Shown: piece by piece, positions 5,125 through 7,042 of the stretch
Layout of the letters: each line of letters opens with the position of its first letter
Position numbering within the stretch: the first letter of the stretch is position 1
Source: Actinomycetota bacterium
GTDB taxonomy: Bacteria; Actinomycetota; Acidimicrobiia; IMCC26256; BP-133
Direction: 5' to 3'
NCBI GenBank assembly: GCA_030838815.1
Contig: JAUZEX010000837.1
Location: forward strand, 1-7,042
Length of the DNA stretch: 7,042 nt
Program-made: the position numbers and the translations under genes
Notes under the pieces: model-generated
Database searches by the model: none
What the model was told of the DNA's origin: nothing
Seen by the model: the letters and a program-made list of their open reading frames with translations, nothing else

Positions 5125-7042
5125 CGGTCACGATCTCCCCGGGTCGGAGGCCGACTCCGATCTCCGGGATCTCGGGGCCGCCGACCGTGGCCGAGGCGAG
5201 CTGCGCACCGGGGTTGAACAGCCGGACGACAAGCCCGTCGCCGTCGCGTCCCACCGCCGACACTTCCGCACCGTCGACCCGCAGGACCTGGCCCTCGTCC
5301 GGGCGGCGGGAGTCGGTGCCGGTGGAGGAGCCGGCGACGGCCTCCAGCGGGTTGAGGAAGGCTGATGCGTGCCCGGTGACGTCGGCGGCCTCCCAGTGAC
5401 GGGCATGCAGCAGCAGGCCGTAGCGCCAGCGGCGCTCACCCTGCACCTGGGCGCCCACCACCGGTAGGGCCGGGCCGGCCGGGTCGGGGCGGAGCGGCAG
5501 CCGCCGTCGGGACAGCCAGCCGGTCGCCCGGAGCAGCGTGACGGCCAGCTCGCGGCCCCTGTCGCAGACCTCGTACTCGGTCGTGCCGTCGGCGATCAGG
5601 GCCAGGCCCACCTCGCCGGAGCAGTCGACGAACCGGCGGGCGGGGAACGTCGGCGGCGGCTGCTCGGATGGCCCGCCCTCGGCGTCGAGGCCCCGATGGA
5701 CGACGGCGAAGGCGCAGCCGGCGTCGGACCCCGTCACCGTGGCCGGCAGCGGGAAGTGGACCCGGAGCCGGTGGTCGCGGCAGCGGTTGTCGAGGACGGC
5801 CTCGACAGCGACGACCGGGTCGCCGGCGACCAGCGACACCGCCGTGCGGAGCGTCGCCGTGGTTGTCTGCGGCGACCGGGCGGAGCAGGCGCGCTCGTCG
5901 CCGGCGGCGTGGGTCGGCCATTCGTAGCCGGCGGTGATGAGCATCCGCCCCCGCAGCGGACCGGTCTCTTCGACTTCGACCGTCACCGATCGGGGGCGGT
6001 CGACCACGGTGTCGTCGGCGGGCGGGCACCACGTGTACGTGTCGCCGCCGTCGCCGCCATCGGCGTAGCGGTTGAGCCCCTCGGCCCGCAGTCCGCTCCG
6101 GGTGGTGATCGTGAAGGTCCCGTCCTCCGTGTCGACCTCCACCCGGACGAGCCCGTTGTCGAGCGTCGGCCGGCCGCCGGGGTCGGCGCCGACCCGGACA
6201 GGTATCGCCGCCGGTTCCCCGCCGCCGCCCGCCGCGGGCCGGCGCAGGGTGGTCCACCCGTAGCCGGGGACCGGCCCGGTCTCGACGAGGATCCGGCGCC
6301 TGGGCGGTCCCTCCATCCGGACGGTCACCGCCCGCCCCGCCCGGCCGAGGGCCAGCAGTGCGTCCCGGGCCTCGTCGAGGTCGAGCGGCGAGTCGTCGAG
6401 TCCGGCGGCCCGGAACGTCATCGTCGTGGCGCCGACGTCCTGCGCTCCGTCGGGCTCGCCGGGGCCCGGATCGACGCCCCGGACCGTCTGTGCGTCTTCG
6501 GGGCCCGGCTCGAGGGACCATGCTCGGACGGGTCGCCCGTCGAACGTGGCGCCGGCGATGCGGTCGGCCACCCAGCCGACCTTCGACCCGACCACCCGGG
6601 CGACGAAGGTCTCGTCCCGGCCCACGCCGAGCAGCTGCACCGCCCTCCTGATCCCGTCCGGACCGACGAAATCCTCGGCGGGTTCCCGGCCGGCGGGGAC
6701 GGTCACCTCGACGATCCCGGAGCGGGTCCGGGGAGACGTGTTGACGACCAGCACCGCGCCGGGTCCGGTTCCGGTCTCGGCGGCCAGGTCGGCCAGCGCC
6801 CGGTCGGCGAGGGCGTCGCCGATCTGGCGGGCCTCGGCGTAGCGCACCAGCACCTGGTCGGCGACCTCGTCGGTGCAGCAGGCGCAGGCCGAGTCGTGGG
6901 CACTGTTGGCGATGAGCCGGTCCCAGGCGACGCCCAGGAGGGCGCCGGCCGCCGCCCACTCCGACGCGGGGCGGAACAGGGCGAGGAGCGGTTCGGCCCG
7001 CCGCTCCACCGCCCGCTCGGCGCCGGCCGCCGCCGCCCGGAC
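5093..7042 (-). CDS. GH38 alpha-mannosidase, C-terminal two-thirds (partial)
   Basis: The reading frame enters at the window edge (7042) and ends at TAG 5095-5093; 649 residues are visible. GH38 enzymes are retaining, zinc-dependent alpha-mannosidases. The N-terminal barrel with the nucleophile Asp and most metal ligands lies outside the window. What is seen is the three-helix middle domain: W-D-R-L-I-A-N-S-A-H-D-S-A-C-A-C-C-T-D-E-V near 40-60, matching the family's HDSxxGCSxDEV signature, followed by R-Y-A-E-A-R. Then come the C-terminal beta-sandwich domains: V-L-V-V-N-T-S-P near 97-104, L-D-N-G-L-V-R-V-E-V-D near 294-304, H-F-P-L-P near 429-433, and the closing G-D-G-L-V-V-R-L-F-N near 601-610. 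A GTG at 7009-7007 opens a long frame but is internal: codons upstream of it continue the helix without a stop. Substrate (mannan, mannosylglycerate or another glycoside) is unknown, and location cannot be judged without the N-terminus. Confidence 0.88.
   Translation of the reverse strand, partial: VRAAAAGAERAVERRAEPLLALFRPASEWAAAGALLGVAWDRLIANSAHDSACACCTDEVADQVLVRYAEARQIGDALADRALADLAAETGTGPGAVLVVNTSPRTRSGIVEVTVPAGREPAEDFVGPDGIRRAVQLLGVGRDETFVARVVGSKVGWVADRIAGATFDGRPVRAWSLEPGPEDAQTVRGVDPGPGEPDGAQDVGATTMTFRAAGLDDSPLDLDEARDALLALGRAGRAVTVRMEGPPRRRILVETGPVPGYGWTTLRRPAAGGGGEPAAIPVRVGADPGGRPTLDNGLVRVEVDTEDGTFTITTRSGLRAEGLNRYADGGDGGDTYTWCPPADDTVVDRPRSVTVEVEETGPLRGRMLITAGYEWPTHAAGDERACSARSPQTTTATLRTAVSLVAGDPVVAVEAVLDNRCRDHRLRVHFPLPATVTGSDAGCAFAVVHRGLDAEGGPSEQPPPTFPARRFVDCSGEVGLALIADGTTEYEVCDRGRELAVTLLRATGWLSRRRLPLRPDPAGPALPVVGAQVQGERRWRYGLLLHARHWEAADVTGHASAFLNPLEAVAGSSTGTDSRRPDEGQVLRVDGAEVSAVGRDGDGLVVRLFNPGAQLASATVGGPEIPEIGVGLRPGEIVTVRPIRRPGPG

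Noticed and set aside
5150..5182. Short repeat with GATCTC/GATCTCGG copies near the convergent ends, a possible terminator hairpin
   Set aside because: It codes for the P-E-I-P-E-I-G stretch of the GH38 protein. The copies are direct rather than a clean inverted repeat, and no T-run follows.
4647..5399. 250-residue + strand open frame bridging the convergent gene ends
   Set aside because: It is a shadow of both real genes. Its Arg/Pro/Gly-rich translation has no recognisable feature, and it has no ribosome site.
5436..6959. 507-residue - strand open frame
   Set aside because: It is a +1/+2 shadow of the GH38 gene, almost entirely Arg/Gly/Pro. The GH38 frame carries the family signatures.
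7007..7009. GTG as the true start of the GH38 gene
   Set aside because: Codons upstream to the window edge stay open and continue a helical segment, and a GH38 protein must have its catalytic domain before this point.

Overview
The window is very GC-rich (roughly 70% by eye), with GTG starts, tight gene packing and long antisense open frames that come from third-position G/C bias. This fits a high-GC Actinomycetota genome. The gene content would suit an acidimicrobial-type lineage, but that assignment is inference and nothing here fixes the taxon. I see no mobile elements, RNA genes or CRISPR arrays.

Left part (1-2930, + strand): a compact surface-protein export cluster of the TasA/CalY-SipW kind. 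In order it holds the C-terminal end of a TasA/CalY-like surface protein (1-182), an ER-type (Ser/His) signal peptidase I of the SipW type (192-746), a complete CalY/TasA-like protein with a typical SipW-dependent signal peptide (743-1396), and a second SipW-type peptidase (1404-2930). The second peptidase is fused, through a basic cytoplasmic loop and a second SipW-dependent-signal-like segment, to a roughly 300-residue extracellular region with an Ig-like flavour. The genes are separated by a few bases or overlap by 4 bp, so they very probably form one operon that starts upstream of the window. The likely logic is that each surface/matrix subunit is exported and cut by a dedicated peptidase encoded beside it. 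The last gene joins peptidase and substrate-like portion in one chain.

Right part (2956-7042): two convergent carbohydrate-active genes. The + strand gene (2956-5124) encodes a 722-residue protein that looks like a six-hairpin (alpha/alpha)6 glycosidase with an N-terminal beta-sandwich. It has no signal peptide, so it is probably cytoplasmic. A -10-like TACCCT lies 7 bases before its GTG, which suggests a leaderless transcript. The - strand gene (5093-7042, 5' end outside the window) encodes the middle and C-terminal domains of a GH38 alpha-mannosidase. The two genes overlap tail to tail by 32 bp. Together they may act on mannose-containing or related glycans, but the substrate cannot be read from the sequence.

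There is no gene-free stretch above 25 bp in the window. The most interesting item is the peptidase-substrate fusion at 1404-2930.
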